Below, piece by piece: positions 5,634 through 6,394 of a DNA stretch of 6,394 nucleotides. Under the pieces are notes generated by a model, which saw only the letters and a program-made list of their open reading frames with translations, made no database searches and was not told the origin of the DNA. The stretch is taken from contig CAMPIC010000179.1 of assembly GCA_946886185.1 (NCBI GenBank), forward strand, positions 1-6,394, given 5' to 3'. The stretch is from an uncultured bacterium (GTDB taxonomy: Bacteria; Eisenbacteria; RBG-16-71-46; CAIMUX01). The stretch's first letter is position 1. Every line of letters starts with the position of its first letter. Position numbers and translations under genes: made by a program.

Positions 5634-5671
5634 GAGCCTCCGGCCCGCGAGCTTACGCTATCCTTCGGGGC
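5634..5671. promoter_or_regulatory. 38-bp divergent promoter region between transporter and flavin oxidoreductase
   Basis: Only 38 bp separate the two start codons, so the promoters must overlap each other or the genes. On the plus strand TATCCT (5659-5664) is a -10-like hexamer ending 7 nt before ATG 5672, which would place transcription start at or next to the ATG (leaderless mRNA). On the minus strand TAGCGT (5660-5655) overlaps it and would give the transporter a leader of about 15 nt with GGAGG (5641-5637). No -35 boxes are convincing. Shared control of the two genes is plausible. Confidence 0.35.
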
Positions 5672-6394
5672 ATGATCGACCATGCCGGAGCCAAGCTCTT
5701 CCACCCCTGGAGCGGCGGAGGGCTGAACTTGCGAAATCGGGTGGTGATGGCTCCGATGACGCGGCGCAAGGCGGGAGACGATGGAATCGTCACGGAAGAG
5801 ATCGTCGCCTACTACGAACGCCGCGCCCGCAACGAGGTCGGCCTCATCGTGAGCGAAGGGACCGCGATCGATTCTCTTCACTCGTACGACACGCGCACCG
5901 TGCCCCGCTTCGAAACGGAGCAGCAACGCGGCGCGTGGAAGCGCGTCGTGGACGTGGTGCACGGGCACGGTGGAGCATTCGCTCCGCAGCTCTGGCACAC
6001 CGGGCGGCTGGCAGCCGATCCGATCGGACCCTCGGCAGGGCAGATGCCGCCCCGGCCCGATGGAACGCCGCGTCCTCCGATTCGCGAAATGGCGGACGAG
6101 GACTTCGTTCGAGTCCTCCAAGCCTATGGAAGCGCGGCGGCCGCAGCGCGGGAGATCGGATGCGACGCGCTGGAAATCCACGGGGCGCACGGATACTTGC
6201 TCGATTCGTTCCTCAGCGCGGTCGACAATCGACGCACCGATCGATACGGAGGAAGCCTGGAGAATCGAATGCGGTTTCCCCTCGAGGTGGTGCGCGCGGT
6301 CCGCGCGGCGGTCGGCCCCGACTTCCCGGTGATCTATCGATTCAGCCAGTGGAAAGTCGACGACTACCGCGAGATCAAATTCCACGCTTCGCAA
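5672..6394 (+). CDS. NADH:flavin oxidoreductase / Old Yellow Enzyme family, N-terminal part
   Basis: An uninterrupted frame from ATG 5672 gives 241 residues and runs off the right edge, which is about two thirds of the usual 360-400 residues. Family marks are KLFHPW (8-13), LRNRVVMAPMTR (20-31) near the flavin, YYERRA (47-52), GLIVSEGT (57-64), QLWHTGR (106-112), and the block GCDALEIHGAHGYLLDSFLS (163-182) with NRRTDRYGGSLENRMRF (186-202). His170 and His173 occupy the substrate anion-binding positions. RFSQWKVDDY (223-232) follows on a later strand. These enzymes hold FMN in a TIM barrel and use NAD(P)H to reduce activated alkenes, nitro compounds or similar electrophiles. The missing C-terminal third would show whether it is a single-domain enzyme or a longer 2,4-dienoyl-CoA reductase-type protein. 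There is no clear Shine-Dalgarno (GGGG 1 nt before the ATG), so it may be leaderless. It is divergent from the transporter gene. Confidence 0.93.
   Translation, partial: MIDHAGAKLFHPWSGGGLNLRNRVVMAPMTRRKAGDDGIVTEEIVAYYERRARNEVGLIVSEGTAIDSLHSYDTRTVPRFETEQQRGAWKRVVDVVHGHGGAFAPQLWHTGRLAADPIGPSAGQMPPRPDGTPRPPIREMADEDFVRVLQAYGSAAAAAREIGCDALEIHGAHGYLLDSFLSAVDNRRTDRYGGSLENRMRFPLEVVRAVRAAVGPDFPVIYRFSQWKVDDYREIKFHASQ

Noticed and set aside
5630..6394. 254-codon open frame on the minus strand opposite the flavin oxidoreductase
   Set aside because: It is exactly antisense to a gene with unmistakable Old Yellow Enzyme motifs. Long antisense frames are expected in GC-rich coding DNA, and the product has no family features.

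Overview
This is a GC-rich bacterial segment (clearly above 60% G+C by eye) with densely packed genes and strong G/C preference at third codon positions. It has no mobile elements, rRNA, tRNA or CRISPR array that I can see. One protein has both an N-terminal export signal or anchor and a C-terminal membrane anchor. The overall style fits an environmental, probably diderm, high-GC lineage, but the window does not fix the taxon.

Layout: (1) 1-430, minus strand: the first 143 residues of an unrecognised, helix-rich protein that runs off the left edge. (2) 431-666: a divergent intergenic region with a perfect 16-bp palindrome and a possible extended -10 element. (3) 667-4403, plus strand: a tight operon. 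It encodes an EVE-domain protein with a TTG start and a lysine/alanine-rich tail, a serine hydrolase of the phospholipase/carboxylesterase (acyl-protein thioesterase) family, a PaaI-like hotdog thioesterase, and a membrane-anchored CHAT-domain protein. The EVE/hydrolase and thioesterase/CHAT junctions are ATGA start/stop overlaps. The remaining 127-bp gap, between hydrolase and thioesterase, is exactly spanned by a 44-codon ORF that would also make ATGA overlaps at both ends. (4) 4398-5633, minus strand: a YajR-like major facilitator transporter, convergent with the CHAT gene and overlapping it by 6 bp. (5) 5672-6394, plus strand: the first 241 residues of an Old Yellow Enzyme-type flavin oxidoreductase, divergent from the transporter across only 38 bp.

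The most interesting item is the CHAT-like protein. It keeps the CHAT scaffold motifs but lacks the His-Cys catalytic pair, and its predicted topology places the domain outside the cytoplasm. It is translationally coupled to two predicted (thio)ester hydrolases and a predicted modified-nucleotide reader. Whether these form a functional system is inference from gene order only; each of the three enzyme or reader families is also a common housekeeping family. The transporter and flavin oxidoreductase could form a small detoxification pair (reduce and/or export electrophilic compounds), again from context only.
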